Assembly (NCBI GenBank): GCA_002070605.1
Contig: MWDO01000012.1
Coordinates: 1 to 58,909, forward strand
Source: Spirochaetes bacterium ADurb.Bin133
GTDB lineage: Bacteria; Spirochaetota; GWE2-31-10; MWDO01
Direction of reading: 5' to 3'
DNA length: 58,909 bases
The notes beneath the pieces were generated by a model, which saw only the letters and a list, made by a program, of their open reading frames with translations, searched no databases and was not told where the DNA came from. Shown here in pieces: positions 8,532 to 17,430 of the stretch (within the stretch, counting starts at the first letter, position 1; the number at the start of each line of letters is the position of its first letter). A program made the translations under genes and the position numbers.

Positions 8532-10661
8532 TTATGCTTCAACTTTTTCTTTCTCTTTTTCTTTTTCTTTCTCTTTATCTTCAACGGCAATTTGGCCGAA
8601 TAATATCAAATCGACATCCGGCAACAACTCTTTTGTCGATAGAACGGCGATATTTTTATGAATATGAGAGCATATTTCCCATAAAGCTTTTCTTATCTGC
8701 GGTTGAGTAACTATAACGGGTTGAAAACCCTTTTCAAACATCTCGGTAACTTTGTCTTTTATTGCGTTTTGTATCAAATGTAAAACGTCCGGTCTCAATC
8801 TCAATATCGGGAAGCCCTCCTTATCAAGTTCCATATTCTTGTAAATCTCCTGCTCGATTTTTGGGTGGACTCTCAATATGTTGAGTTTTCTATCCTCCGT
8901 GAGATATTTATTGCATATTACTCTTTTTAGAGCCTGTCTGACGTACTCTATAAGCTCAAAAATTTGAGTTTGAGGATTATGCTCCGATAAGGTTTCAAGA
9001 ATAGTGATAAGATCGCGGATAGAGACCCCCTCTCTCAATAAGTTTTGCAATATTTTTTGGATCGAAGACATCTTGTAATCCTTCAAAACGTCTTCGGTTA
9101 GCGTCGGGAAATCCGATTTGAAAGCGTCTATGATCTGTTTGGTCTCTTCCCGTCCCAATATCTCATGGCAATGAGTTTTGATTAGCTCCTGAATATGCGT
9201 AGAAATAATGGTCGGCGGATCGACGACGGTATATCCGAGCGATTCGGCTTTTTCTCTGTCGGATTCTTTTATCCATTTAGCCGGAAGTCCGAAAGCCGGT
9301 TCGGAAGTCGCCTCTCCATCGACGGCTTCGTACCCTTCCCCCATAGCGAGAAGATAGCCGATTTTTATGCTATGCTTGCCGATCTGCTGTCCTCTAATAT
9401 AAAATCCGTATTCGTTAGGAAGAAGCCGCATATTGTCTTGAATTCTTATAGGGGGAACGATCATGCCCATATCAAGCGCCAAATTTCTTCTGATGCCCGT
9501 TATTGAATTAAGCAGTTCCGCCCCTTTACTTTTATCAACCAGCGGTATTAGTTCGTAGCCGATGTATAGAGATAGAAGATCCGTTTTGATAAGCGACGTA
9601 ACGTTTTCAGGACCTTTTTGCTCCTCTTTTTGAGTTCCGCCCACTTTATCCGTCTCTTTTTCCGTTCTCTTTTTGTCGGCGCTATAAAGAGCGTATCCGG
9701 AACCAAACATAGCGATAGAGAGCAGCAGAAGGATTATATGAGGGAATCCCGGCAGTATCCCCAATACCAGCAAAGCGCCGCCGGATATAAAAAATATTCT
9801 ATACTGATTGGCTATCTGTTTCCAAACCGCCGTTCCAAGCGAATCTTTTGCCTGAGAACGGGTAACTATAAGACCGGTGGCGGTGCTTATCAATAGGGAA
9901 GGTATCTGACTGACCAAACCGTCGCCGATTGTAAGCGGTATATAATTTTGAAGCGCGACGTTAAAATCTTCGCCTCTAACAAGCATTCCGACGGTAAAAC
10001 CGCCGACAATGTTCACTATAGTAATAATGATGCCGACAATAACGTCTCCCTGAACAAATTTACTCGCTCCGTCCATATTTCCGTAGAACTGCGCTTCGAT
10101 TGATAACGCCTCTCTCTTCTTTAGCGCTTCTTCTTCTTTAATGACGCCGTTTTGAACGTCCATATCTATCGCCATATATTTGTTTGGCATCGAGTCGAGA
10201 GCGAACCTTGCGGCGACTTCGGATACTCTCGTCGATCCTTTAGTTATAACTATAAATTGAACCAGAGTGATAACGACGAATATTACGGCGCCGATTACCA
10301 TACCGGAGGCGTCGTTTGTTCCGACGACGAAAGTGCCGAACGCTCTGATCATTTTACCGTCAAAGTTTACCCCCTGCGATAATATGAGTTTTGTCGAGCT
10401 GACGTTGACGCCCAATCGGAAAATAGTCGTTACCAACAATAGAGAAGGGAATATCGAAAACTCCACCGCAGACTTGACGTAAGCTACCGTAAGAACAATA
10501 AGAATCGAACTAAGAAGACTCAACGACATCAATAAATCAAGCATAAACGTCGGCATTGGTATAATGAGCATGAGAACGGTTACTAAAATGAAGACCGCAA
10601 ATATCATGGTCGGTTCTGTAAAAATTTTTGAGATATTAACTCCGCTTTTATTCTCCGGCAT
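8532..10661 (-). CDS. flhA: Flagellar type III export gate protein FlhA
   Basis: 709 residues. The N-terminal half has about eight membrane helices and the conserved stretch between helices 4 and 5 (KGSTRVSEVAARFALDSMPN), the FHIPEP-family signature region. The C-terminal half is the cytoplasmic nonamer domain that docks export chaperones. The C terminus carries an unusual low-complexity tail of alternating Glu-Lys encoded by a purine-rich repeat at about 8537-8580, which may vary by slippage. I prefer the ATG at 10661 because the GGGG element is seven bases upstream of it and only one base from the ATG at 10667. Confidence 0.95.
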   Translation of the reverse strand: MPENKSGVNISKIFTEPTMIFAVFILVTVLMLIIPMPTFMLDLLMSLSLLSSILIVLTVAYVKSAVEFSIFPSLLLVTTIFRLGVNVSSTKLILSQGVNFDGKMIRAFGTFVVGTNDASGMVIGAVIFVVITLVQFIVITKGSTRVSEVAARFALDSMPNKYMAIDMDVQNGVIKEEEALKKREALSIEAQFYGNMDGASKFVQGDVIVGIIITIVNIVGGFTVGMLVRGEDFNVALQNYIPLTIGDGLVSQIPSLLISTATGLIVTRSQAKDSLGTAVWKQIANQYRIFFISGGALLVLGILPGFPHIILLLLSIAMFGSGYALYSADKKRTEKETDKVGGTQKEEQKGPENVTSLIKTDLLSLYIGYELIPLVDKSKGAELLNSITGIRRNLALDMGMIVPPIRIQDNMRLLPNEYGFYIRGQQIGKHSIKIGYLLAMGEGYEAVDGEATSEPAFGLPAKWIKESDREKAESLGYTVVDPPTIISTHIQELIKTHCHEILGREETKQIIDAFKSDFPTLTEDVLKDYKMSSIQKILQNLLREGVSIRDLITILETLSEHNPQTQIFELIEYVRQALKRVICNKYLTEDRKLNILRVHPKIEQEIYKNMELDKEGFPILRLRPDVLHLIQNAIKDKVTEMFEKGFQPVIVTQPQIRKALWEICSHIHKNIAVLSTKELLPDVDLILFGQIAVEDKEKEKEKEKEKVEA

Positions 10662-10732
10662 ATTCATTCCCCTTTATTATTTTAAAATTCAGGACGTCTC
10701 CTGAAAAATTATTGTCAAATATAATATCCGGT

Positions 10733-11902
10733 CTATACGACCTCTTCCTTCTGTTTATGTTTATAAGCGAGTATCAGCGCTTGTATTACCATTCCGTAAA
10801 GTTCTCTTGGTATTTCGCTATTAACCTCGACGTCGTTATAAAGCGTTCTGGCTAGCGGTACGTTCTCGTACATAAAAATATCGTTTTCCCGCGCGACCTC
10901 TTTTATTTTCATGGCAAACTGATCTTTGCCTTTTGCCGTTACTTTTGGCGCGTTATCCTGATTGTCTTTGTATCTCAGAGCGACGGCGTAGTGGGTCGGG
11001 TTTGTAATAACGACGTCGGCGTTCGGCACCTCTTCGAGCATTTTCTTCTCGGAAAGAAGCTGTTGATACATCTGTTTGAGTCTCGATTTGACGTTAGGAT
11101 CGCCGTATAACTCTTTATACTCCTCTTTTATCTCCTGTTTCTTCATTTTTAGTTGCTCTTCGTACTGCCATCTTACGAAAAATATATCGAGAATTGCAAA
11201 AATCGTAAGAATTATAGTGGATTTGAGTATAATATCGAAAGCTAGTTTTAATATAAATATAATCGATTGAAACAGACTCTCTTCGTTTATTAATCCTAAT
11301 ATTCTATCCATTTCGCCGGTAATCGTTAGATACGCGACTATTCCGATAATAACGACTTTTACTACCGATTTAAAGAGATTGAAAAATCCCGTAAAAGAGA
11401 ACACTTGATTTTTGAAGAATTTAAAAACATTCGGACTGATCTTTTTGAAATTAGGCTTAATCGCTTTGGGCGTAACTTTAAAACCGATTTGCATATAATT
11501 TGACAAAACGCCTATTATAAACGCTACAATCGCGATTGGCGCAAAAATTTTAATAATCGGTATAAGAAGATAATTATAGTAGACGTTCGAACCGCTAAGC
11601 TCCAAATTTGTCGCATTTTCGAGTATAAACTCCATATTGCTAATGAGAATATCAAAAATGTATTTTGCAAAAAAATAAATCGCTACAAAAGAAAAAAGCG
11701 ATATCAGCGACGCCGGAAGATCTTTGGAGAGAGCGACCCGCCCCTCTTCTCTCGCTTTTCTTATTTTATGTTCGGTCGGTTTCTCAGTGCGCCCTTCGGA
11801 TTCCGCCGACGCGAACCTTTGAAGATCGAATATTATATCCGAGTTTCTACCATATATATAAGATATAAGATCGTCGCGTAAAAAGAGCCCGTTATGTTCC
11901 AA
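10733..11902 (-). CDS. flhB: Flagellar export switch protein FlhB
   Basis: 389 residues. Four membrane helices follow the motif EGRTEKPTEHKIRKAREEG near residue 35. The autocleavage motif NPTH (VVITNPTHYAVALRY) near residue 300 marks the switch in export substrate from hook to filament proteins. The start codon region overlaps the end of fliR by 11 bp, so translation is probably coupled. The N terminus is about 30 residues longer than typical FlhB and may start later. Confidence 0.95.
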   Translation of the reverse strand: MEHNGLFLRDDLISYIYGRNSDIIFDLQRFASAESEGRTEKPTEHKIRKAREEGRVALSKDLPASLISLFSFVAIYFFAKYIFDILISNMEFILENATNLELSGSNVYYNYLLIPIIKIFAPIAIVAFIIGVLSNYMQIGFKVTPKAIKPNFKKISPNVFKFFKNQVFSFTGFFNLFKSVVKVVIIGIVAYLTITGEMDRILGLINEESLFQSIIFILKLAFDIILKSTIILTIFAILDIFFVRWQYEEQLKMKKQEIKEEYKELYGDPNVKSRLKQMYQQLLSEKKMLEEVPNADVVITNPTHYAVALRYKDNQDNAPKVTAKGKDQFAMKIKEVARENDIFMYENVPLARTLYNDVEVNSEIPRELYGMVIQALILAYKHKQKEEVV

Positions 11903-12677
11903 CTTTCATCTCCTTCATCAAGAGATATAACGAGTTGAACGTTTCGTTCATATAGTTATCTACAAACTCGACAAACAGCGGCAATAAGAGTATAATTATT
12001 GCAAACGATACGCCGATCGATATTGGAAATCCGATCATAAGGAGGTTCATCTGCGGCGCCGCTTTTGCGAGCAGTCCCATACTTATAGATACCAGCAAAA
12101 GCGAGGCGACTATCGGCAGCGATATTCTCAGAGCGACCAAAAACATGCTTGAGAATATTCCGACTATACCGTAAGGAGAATTAATTATAACGCCGTTTGT
12201 CAACGACTCTATAGTAACAAGCCCGTAAGAATAATATAGTTCGTATATGATTATTAGCGGACCCTTTATAGCGAGAAATACCATAATAGCGACAAGATAG
12301 AGATATTGCCCCATCAACGGGAGACTTATCTGGCTCATCGGGTCGAAAACCTCCGAAGCGCCGAGACCCATCTGGACGGTAAAGTATTGCCCCGCCAACT
12401 GATATACTGAAAATGAGATCGTTATACATATGCCGATCGTCGCGCCGATGAGTCCTTCTCCTATCGCGATAAGACCGTACTGTACTATATCCTGCGGAAC
12501 TTCGGGGATATTATCAAAAACCACCGGGAACATTACCGCCGTAACGAAGAAAGTCAAGCCCAATTTTACTTGATTAATAATGCTGTCCGATTCGTAAAAA
12601 GTCGAAGTCAGCATGAGCCCCATCATTCTCGCGAAAACAAGCATAAATTTTTGAAAATATAATACAAAAAACTCCAA
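11892..12677 (-). CDS. fliR: Flagellar export gate protein FliR
   Basis: 261 residues, about six membrane helices, with family features such as FARMMGLML near the N terminus and the Gly/Pro-rich region around FDPMSQISLP. FliR with FliP and FliQ forms the helical export pore. The start is a TTG at 12677 with AGGAAG four bases upstream. Overlap with flhB suggests translational coupling. Confidence 0.93.
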   Translation of the reverse strand: MEFFVLYFQKFMLVFARMMGLMLTSTFYESDSIINQVKLGLTFFVTAVMFPVVFDNIPEVPQDIVQYGLIAIGEGLIGATIGICITISFSVYQLAGQYFTVQMGLGASEVFDPMSQISLPLMGQYLYLVAIMVFLAIKGPLIIIYELYYSYGLVTIESLTNGVIINSPYGIVGIFSSMFLVALRISLPIVASLLLVSISMGLLAKAAPQMNLLMIGFPISIGVSFAIIILLLPLFVEFVDNYMNETFNSLYLLMKEMKVGT

Positions 12678-12710
12678 TTGACTTCCTTTCTATTAAATAT
12701 CGCTCAAATA

Positions 12711-12989
12711 TCACGGAACCGGCAGAGCCATTTCCGGTATAAGTTCAAAAATTTGTACGGTAAACGCTATCAAAGTCCCCGATATCCACGGTCCGAAAAT
12801 CGTTATTGCGACGATAATCGCAAATATTTTTGGAACAAACGTCAAAGTCTGTTCCTGTATCGAAGTGGTCGCTTGAAATATCGAAATTATTAAACCGACT
12901 AACATTCCTATTCCCAAAATAGGAAGAGCTATCAATAGCGATATGCGCATCGATTCAATCATGATCTCTTTTATAAATTCTGTATCCAT
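12711..12989 (-). CDS. fliQ: Flagellar export gate protein FliQ
   Basis: 92 residues with two membrane helices and the family pattern LPILGIGMLVGLIISIFQATTSIQEQTL. Four copies of FliQ pack around FliP-FliR in the export gate. ATG with a strong GGGAGGGGG ribosome site. It lies between fliP and fliR in the standard order. Confidence 0.95.
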   Translation of the reverse strand: MDTEFIKEIMIESMRISLLIALPILGIGMLVGLIISIFQATTSIQEQTLTFVPKIFAIIVAITIFGPWISGTLIAFTVQIFELIPEMALPVP

Positions 12990-13010
12990 TTCCCCCTCCC
13001 GAACTCGCTT

Positions 13011-13793
13011 CTATCCAAAACTTCTAAATACTTGGTACGTCAAAAGCTCCCATCCGTCGACTAGAACGAAAAGTATGATCTTAAAAGGCAGCGATATCAT
13101 AACCGGAGGAAGCATTATCATACCCATAGCCATAAGGGTAGAAGCGATGACCATATCGATAATTATAAAAGGTATGAATAATAATATTCCGATTCTAAAG
13201 CCGACGGTAAGTTCGTTAATGACAAAAGCCGGTATAAGAATATACGTCGGCACGTCTTTGTAAGTATTGGGAGCCGGAAGTCGGCGCATATTCATAAAAA
13301 AACCGATATATTTCGGATCGGTCTGTCTAAACATAAAGTCCCTTAGCGGCGATATCCCTTTCTCGTAAAATTGTTCGAGCGACAGACGCTCGTTTGGCGG
13401 AGTCGCCTGAGCGTTAAAGAAAGGTTGAATAGCCTCGTTATTTATGCGGTCGAAAGTCGGAAACATTATGAAAAAAGTTAAAAATAGAGATAAACCGAAT
13501 ATTACCTGATTAGGCGGCATCTGCTGTAAAGAGAGAGCCTTTTTCAAAAAATCAAATACAATCGCTATCCTCAAAAAAGCGGTAGTCAACACCGCGATAG
13601 ACGGAGCCAAAGTCAGAATGGATAACAAAAAAAGTATCTGCAACGACAACGCTACTTCGTTTGGAGAACGCGCCTCTTCTATTCCTAAATTAATCGACGG
13701 AATAGGTATCCTTACCCTCGCGTCCTGAGCGTAAGCCGACGCTATGCCTAAAAAGCAAAATATAACTATTAATATGATTGCGTTTTTTCTCAA
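13011..13793 (-). CDS. fliP: Flagellar export gate protein FliP
   Basis: 260 residues. A cleavable signal peptide (about 1-22, ending AYA before QDARV) is followed by four membrane helices. Typical motifs are TAFLRIAIVFDFLKKAL and QMPPNQVIFGLSLFLTFFIM, both diagnostic of FliP. Five FliP subunits form the base of the export pore. The start is a TTG with GGGAGGAAG upstream. Confidence 0.95.
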   Translation of the reverse strand: MRKNAIILIVIFCFLGIASAYAQDARVRIPIPSINLGIEEARSPNEVALSLQILFLLSILTLAPSIAVLTTAFLRIAIVFDFLKKALSLQQMPPNQVIFGLSLFLTFFIMFPTFDRINNEAIQPFFNAQATPPNERLSLEQFYEKGISPLRDFMFRQTDPKYIGFFMNMRRLPAPNTYKDVPTYILIPAFVINELTVGFRIGILLFIPFIIIDMVIASTLMAMGMIMLPPVMISLPFKIILFVLVDGWELLTYQVFRSFG

Positions 13794-13870
13794 TGCTTCC
13801 TCCCAAAAGCGCGTATCGCGTATTTAAAATATAAAGTCGGCGATACGTTGATTACTCTCGCTCTGAACGA

Positions 13871-14506
13871 TTATTCTTTCAGCTTATCTATTCTACCTCT
13901 CTGTTCTTTTAAATAATCCAGCGAGTCGACTTCGTAGTCAAACTGTCTCTTTTCAACTTTTTTACTGAAGGTTTTTTTGAAAAACTCCGAAATAACGTCG
14001 ACGAAACTATTCCCTTCGTCGATTTTTTTCTGAGATTGATATATCTCCAGCCTCTCTATCTCTTTTGGATCGGTTATCTCTCCGATCAGATTTATATTGT
14101 CGTTAGTTACCCCAAGAATAAGATACTTCCCGTGAATATATACCACTTGCAACTGTTTTCCGGGACCGAGCGTTTGAGAGGTAATTACCGACGATTGGTC
14201 GTCTTTATAAGTTTTAATATTTAAAGTTTTTTTGATAAAAAGAAATATAAGATATATCGACAGTAAAACCAGCGCCAATACTACGATAATTTTGACATAA
14301 GAGAAATAATTGATCTTAATCTTTACTTTACCGTCGACTTTGCCGGCATCGGAAGTATTATCCGCGTCCGTAATCCCCATATTTTTTTTGACTTCCTTAA
14401 AATAAGCGTCTTCGGATATTGAAGAATCGTCCCGCGATACGTCTCTGGCTGAAAATGAACAGAAAATTGACAAAATTAGCGCAAAAAAAACGAAAAGCTT
14501 ATAAAT
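13871..14506 (-). CDS. fliO: Flagellar assembly protein FliO/FliZ, apparently starting at ATT
   Basis: About 212 residues. One central membrane helix (IIVVLALVLLSIYLIFLFI) is followed by the FliO pattern SVITSQTLGPGKQLQVVYIHGKYLILGVT. Only a TTG at 14473 would give a canonical start, but it would cut a signal peptide in half and has no ribosome site. Extending the same frame to ATT at 14506 restores a complete signal peptide (YKLFVFFALILSIFCSFSA before RDVS) and puts GGGGGGG exactly six bases upstream. An in-frame stop lies at 14528-14530. I therefore place the start at ATT, a rare start codon. It is the first gene of the flagellar run in this window; fliL, fliM and fliN, which usually precede it, are absent. 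Confidence 0.75.
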   Translation of the reverse strand: MYKLFVFFALILSIFCSFSARDVSRDDSSISEDAYFKEVKKNMGITDADNTSDAGKVDGKVKIKINYFSYVKIIVVLALVLLSIYLIFLFIKKTLNIKTYKDDQSSVITSQTLGPGKQLQVVYIHGKYLILGVTNDNINLIGEITDPKEIERLEIYQSQKKIDEGNSFVDVISEFFKKTFSKKVEKRQFDYEVDSLDYLKEQRGRIDKLKE

Positions 14507-14541
14507 TTTATTCCCCCCCAGAAAAACTTACTCAAATTTCT

Positions 14542-14569
14542 ATAATAACAGAAAAATAAATTTTGTAAA
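14542..14569 (-). promoter_or_regulatory. Promoter of the fliO-led flagellar operon
   Basis: On the minus strand a TTTACA element (14564-14569) is followed after 16 bases by TATTAT (14542-14547), the latter preceded by TG as in extended -10 promoters. It reads into fliO and would drive the whole 13-gene block, which has no gap over about 100 bp. Confidence 0.55.
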
Positions 14570-14625
14570 TATAATTTTTATAAAAAATTGTAGTTTGCCG
14601 ATTTTTTATGAAATAAAAATTAATT

Positions 14626-15141
14626 TTAGGTATAGTAGACGTATTTGGGATAATTTTCGATTAGGAGCGCGTATAATAGCTGTTTTCGAGCGGCGATACT
14701 CAACAGTTGTGTCATTTTACCCAAAAAGTCGTTTTGCAATTTATCAATCTTCAATTTCCTACCAACAATCTTAAGGAATTCTTCCAACCCGTATTTCATA
14801 ACGCCGTTATAAAAAAACAGTATAATATCTCGAACCGTCGAAGCCATACCGAATTCGTTATACAAGGAATGCCATCTTTTAATTTGCATATAATCTGTTT
14901 CGCTGATTCTAAGGTATTTATCCAGCCTTTTGTCGTCGGATCTATCTATAACGGCGTATTCGGAGCGATGATTTCCGATTATTCTCTTTATTTTTGAGAT
15001 TTTTTTGTTAACGAGACGAAACATCATTTCAAACAGTTTACTGAACGTATTAATTTTGAACTCTTTTAGTAAGAAATCTATGACGTTATTATTCATAGAT
15101 TCCGATACTATAAAATGGAATAGATGTTTTTTGTTTTTCAT
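14626..15141 (-). CDS. Double ribbon-helix-helix protein, family copy 1
   Basis: 171 residues. Residues 5-45 read as strand, helix, turn, helix (HLFHFIVSESM, then NNNVIDFLLKEFKI, then TFSKLFEMMFRLV), the plan of a ribbon-helix-helix DNA-binding fold. Residues about 76-118 repeat the same plan (KYLRISETDY, IKRWHSLYNEFG, ASTVRDIILFFYNGV). So one chain may carry two RHH units, like a TraY-type pseudo-dimer. The last 50 residues are helical and conserved between copies. The start has AAGGAG upstream. It is about 85 percent similar by eye to the product of 47675-48181. Fold assignment comes from pattern only; an RHH repressor or repeat-binding protein is the most likely role. Confidence 0.6.
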   Translation of the reverse strand: MKNKKHLFHFIVSESMNNNVIDFLLKEFKINTFSKLFEMMFRLVNKKISKIKRIIGNHRSEYAVIDRSDDKRLDKYLRISETDYMQIKRWHSLYNEFGMASTVRDIILFFYNGVMKYGLEEFLKIVGRKLKIDKLQNDFLGKMTQLLSIAARKQLLYALLIENYPKYVYYT

Positions 15142-15176
15142 AAAATTTTCTCCTTTTTTTTTAATATTTCTTTAAT

Positions 15177-15230
15177 ATATATAACAACTAAAAGTAGAAA
15201 ACTCTTTACAAAAATTCGTATAATTTTTTA
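15177..15230 (-). promoter_or_regulatory. Conserved upstream region of RHH gene copy 1
   Basis: The bases upstream of the RHH gene are nearly identical to those upstream of copy 3 at 48206-48260. Shared landmarks are ATATATAACAA (15177-15187), AAAAGTAGAAAAC and TACAAAAA. Conservation outside the coding part implies a promoter or operator that moves with the gene. I cannot fix the -35 and -10 elements with confidence. Confidence 0.45.
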
Positions 15231-15264
15231 GAAAATGACAAAAAATTTGCTAATTAAAAAAAAA

Positions 15265-15320
15265 TGACACATATGCGTCGATTTTTCATCGAGGAGCGCT
15301 ACATCCCATATGTGTCAATT
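15265..15320. repeat. CATATG-family repeat cluster 2
   Basis: Two CATATG cores at 15270 and 15307, spaced 37 bp, reading GACACATATGCGTC and CATATGTGTC. Between them lies CATCGAGGAGCGC, the reverse complement of the spacer in clusters 1 and 4. The cluster forms the right part of RHH element copy 1. Confidence 0.7.
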
Positions 15321-15423
15321 TCCTAAAAAACCAACAGAATACGAAATAAATTTACATCTATTGAAAATATTAATATAATACAGACAGTTTTAATAAAAAT
15401 CCGATAATTAATAAGGACATAAA

Positions 15424-16566
15424 ATGAAAAAATCCAGACAAAACAGCAATAAACCTATTTCATTAAAGAAAACAATCATAACAAGCGTTTTCGGAGATAA
15501 AATTGACGAAGAACTGCAAAGACGACTTAGAGAAGATATAGATTACGTCGGCTCTTTTCATTATGGAAGGAACGAAATTAAATACAATATCAAATCTAAA
15601 TGCGGAATAAATTTCAACGACGCCAAAATCGATTCGAAGAAAACCGCGGGGTTTTTTCAAAATCGTAAAAATGAGTCGCTATTTTATCAATATTGGATAA
15701 TGGATAAGACGAGACCTCTGGTTTTCTTTATACACGGCAACGCCGAAAATTCGACTACGCACCCGTTTTTTTTATACAATCTTTTGTTTCAGAAATACAA
15801 TCTTTTCGTATTCGATCAGATAGGATACGGCGATTCAGACGGAATACGAGGGTCTCTTGACAATTTCAACGATTATATAGATAATATTGACGATTTTATA
15901 AATTTTGCGCGAAATAGTAACAATTTATATAAAAACGATATTTATCTTGCCGGATTTTCTACCGGGGCGTTGGAAGTTTTATACTACTATATTTTTAAGG
16001 ACAAAAAACACTCTAAGGAGGTTTATAACAATACGAAAAAAATATTCTTATTTTCATCATTTTTTAAACCGCATCGAAGATTGATAAACTTTCCTGCGGA
16101 GATTTTTCTGATTATTTTCAGCCGATTTTTCGGAAAGGATCGGTTAATTAAGCAAGTGAAGCAAAAGACGATACTCGAGAGCGACGAAGAATTTTATATC
16201 CAAACTTACAAAAATCTGACGGATAACGCGGATTTTTTAAAAAGAAGAAAGAGCGATACGAGAATATACAAGGTTAATTCAAACCGGTGGATTTCTCGAA
16301 TAATTTTAGCTCAAATAAGACTATTTATCCGTATTCTTTTTAACAGGAAAAGCGCCGCAAAAGATATTAGAAATCTAAAAGTATATTTCTACGTCTCGGA
16401 AAATGATTTTGTCGTCGACAACAGACAAACTTTGAAAATCGCGAAACTCCTCAATCTTCAGAATAACGTAGTTATTTCAAAAAACGCTTTTCACGATTTT
16501 ATGGATTACGAAGACGAACGCGGCGCGAATTTTTACTCCGATCTAAATAAGAAATTACAAGATTGA
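15424..16566 (+). CDS. Alpha/beta hydrolase, monoacylglycerol-lipase-like
   Basis: 380 residues. The hydrolase core begins near residue 95: oxyanion-hole motif FFIHGNAEN, then DQIGYGDSDG, and the nucleophile elbow AGFSTGA with the catalytic Ser near residue 180. Candidate Asp is in SENDFVVDN and candidate His in NAFHDFMDYED, both near the C terminus. Order and spacing fit the Hydrolase_4/lysophospholipase group, so an ester of a lipid is a plausible substrate. No signal peptide is seen, so it is probably cytoplasmic. A helical lid-like insertion lies at about 205-320. It is flanked by CATATG repeats on both sides and stands alone. Confidence 0.8.
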   Translation: MKKSRQNSNKPISLKKTIITSVFGDKIDEELQRRLREDIDYVGSFHYGRNEIKYNIKSKCGINFNDAKIDSKKTAGFFQNRKNESLFYQYWIMDKTRPLVFFIHGNAENSTTHPFFLYNLLFQKYNLFVFDQIGYGDSDGIRGSLDNFNDYIDNIDDFINFARNSNNLYKNDIYLAGFSTGALEVLYYYIFKDKKHSKEVYNNTKKIFLFSSFFKPHRRLINFPAEIFLIIFSRFFGKDRLIKQVKQKTILESDEEFYIQTYKNLTDNADFLKRRKSDTRIYKVNSNRWISRIILAQIRLFIRILFNRKSAAKDIRNLKVYFYVSENDFVVDNRQTLKIAKLLNLQNNVVISKNAFHDFMDYEDERGANFYSDLNKKLQD

Positions 16567-16612
16567 TATTTTGAAGTCTGTCCGATCAAATTAAAAATTT
16601 TATGTCGTACCC

Positions 16613-16811
16613 AGTCGTTATTTTGTTATGGGAAAATTGACGCATATGCGACTTTTTTTATCAAGGAACGGCGGTTATGCGATTCATATGCGTCCAATTT
16701 TCATCGAGGCGCGGCAATTATGTAGCGCATATGTGTCATTTTAATTTTAACGCCATATGCGTCGAATTTTCTCCGCAACATCATATGTGTCAATTCCCCA
16801 AAAAACCGACG
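16613..16811. repeat. CATATG-family repeat cluster 3
   Basis: Five CATATG cores at 16643, 16685, 16728, 16754 and 16782, with spacings of 42, 43, 26 and 28 bp. The right end CCCCAAAAAACCGACG (16796-16811) is a clean family end; the left end near 16613-16632 is degenerate. Any short reading frame across it lacks a ribosome site and is not counted as a gene. Confidence 0.75.
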
Positions 16812-16863
16812 GGGGACAAAAAATATTCACATAAAATTTGCGTTTTTAATTATTTTTGATAAG

Positions 16864-17430
16864 ATGTCAGAAATTTTTTTAGGCAGGGTTATGGGCGGCG
16901 ATAAATTTACGAGTTTGATTGAGGCGATATTATTTTACGAGACCGAAGTGGTCTCTTATGAAAAATTGATGCGGATTACCAATCTTGACAAGGACAAAAT
17001 TCTCGATATTGTCAACGAATTAAATTTAGACTACCAAAAAGCTCTTCACGGCATAACCATCGCCGAGGTCGCCGGAGGCTTCGCATTTCAGATAAAAAAA
17101 GATATTTTCCCGGAAATAAGAGATATTTACAATATTCGGGGCAAATCCAGACTCTCGCAGTCGGCGTTGACGGTTTTATCGATAATCGCTTATAAGCAAC
17201 CCGTTACTAAAGGGGAAATAGAGGCGATCAGGGGGGTATCGGCGGATAATCAGGTGAGAAATCTTATAGAAAAAGGGCTTATTGAGATTGTAGGTAGAAA
17301 AGAGACGTTCGGCAAGCCCCTTCTTTACGGCACGACGAAAGAGTTTCTAAAATACTTCAATCTAAAGTCGATTAAAGATCTTCCTGAAATAAACGAATTG
17401 AAAAGCGACGAGTATTCGGACGATGAATGA
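16864..17430 (+). CDS. scpB: Segregation and condensation protein ScpB
   Basis: 188 residues, normal for ScpB. Two winged-helix domains: the N-terminal one has SLIEAILFYETEVVSYEKLM, the second has LTVLSIIAYKQPVTKGEIEAIRGV and LLYGTTKEFLKYFNL, which are family signatures. ScpB with ScpA and SMC forms the bacterial condensin. scpA is not in the window. An in-frame ATG at 16891, preceded by GGCAGGG, may be the real start. The end overlaps rluB by 8 bp, so translation is coupled. Confidence 0.92.
   Translation: MSEIFLGRVMGGDKFTSLIEAILFYETEVVSYEKLMRITNLDKDKILDIVNELNLDYQKALHGITIAEVAGGFAFQIKKDIFPEIRDIYNIRGKSRLSQSALTVLSIIAYKQPVTKGEIEAIRGVSADNQVRNLIEKGLIEIVGRKETFGKPLLYGTTKEFLKYFNLKSIKDLPEINELKSDEYSDDE

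Larger units (their letters stand above)
14595..15337. mobile_element. Candidate RHH-carrying repeat element, copy 1
   Basis: About 743 bp. The right end at 15322-15337 (CCTAAAAAACCAACAG) and a degenerate left end at 14595-14610 (TTGCCGATTTTTTATG) form an imperfect inverted repeat, 11 of 16 by my alignment. Inside lie an RHH gene and two CATATG sites. Size and content match the better-defined copy at 47645-48372. It lies just upstream of the fliO promoter. No transposase and no clear target duplication are visible. Confidence 0.45.

Noticed and set aside
8537-8580. Phase-variable frameshift tract in flhA
   Set aside because: The purine repeat encodes a C-terminal Glu-Lys tail after the conserved domain; slippage would only change the tail.
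14626-15141. RAYT or IS200-type Y1 transposase
   Set aside because: The size and the repeat association are suggestive, but no HUH motif or conserved catalytic Tyr pattern is present. The sequence fits two RHH units instead.
16677-16859. 60-residue protein across CATATG cluster 3
   Set aside because: It is made entirely of translated repeats, has no ribosome site, and similar short frames occur by chance in every cluster (for example near 30055, 40553 and 48315).
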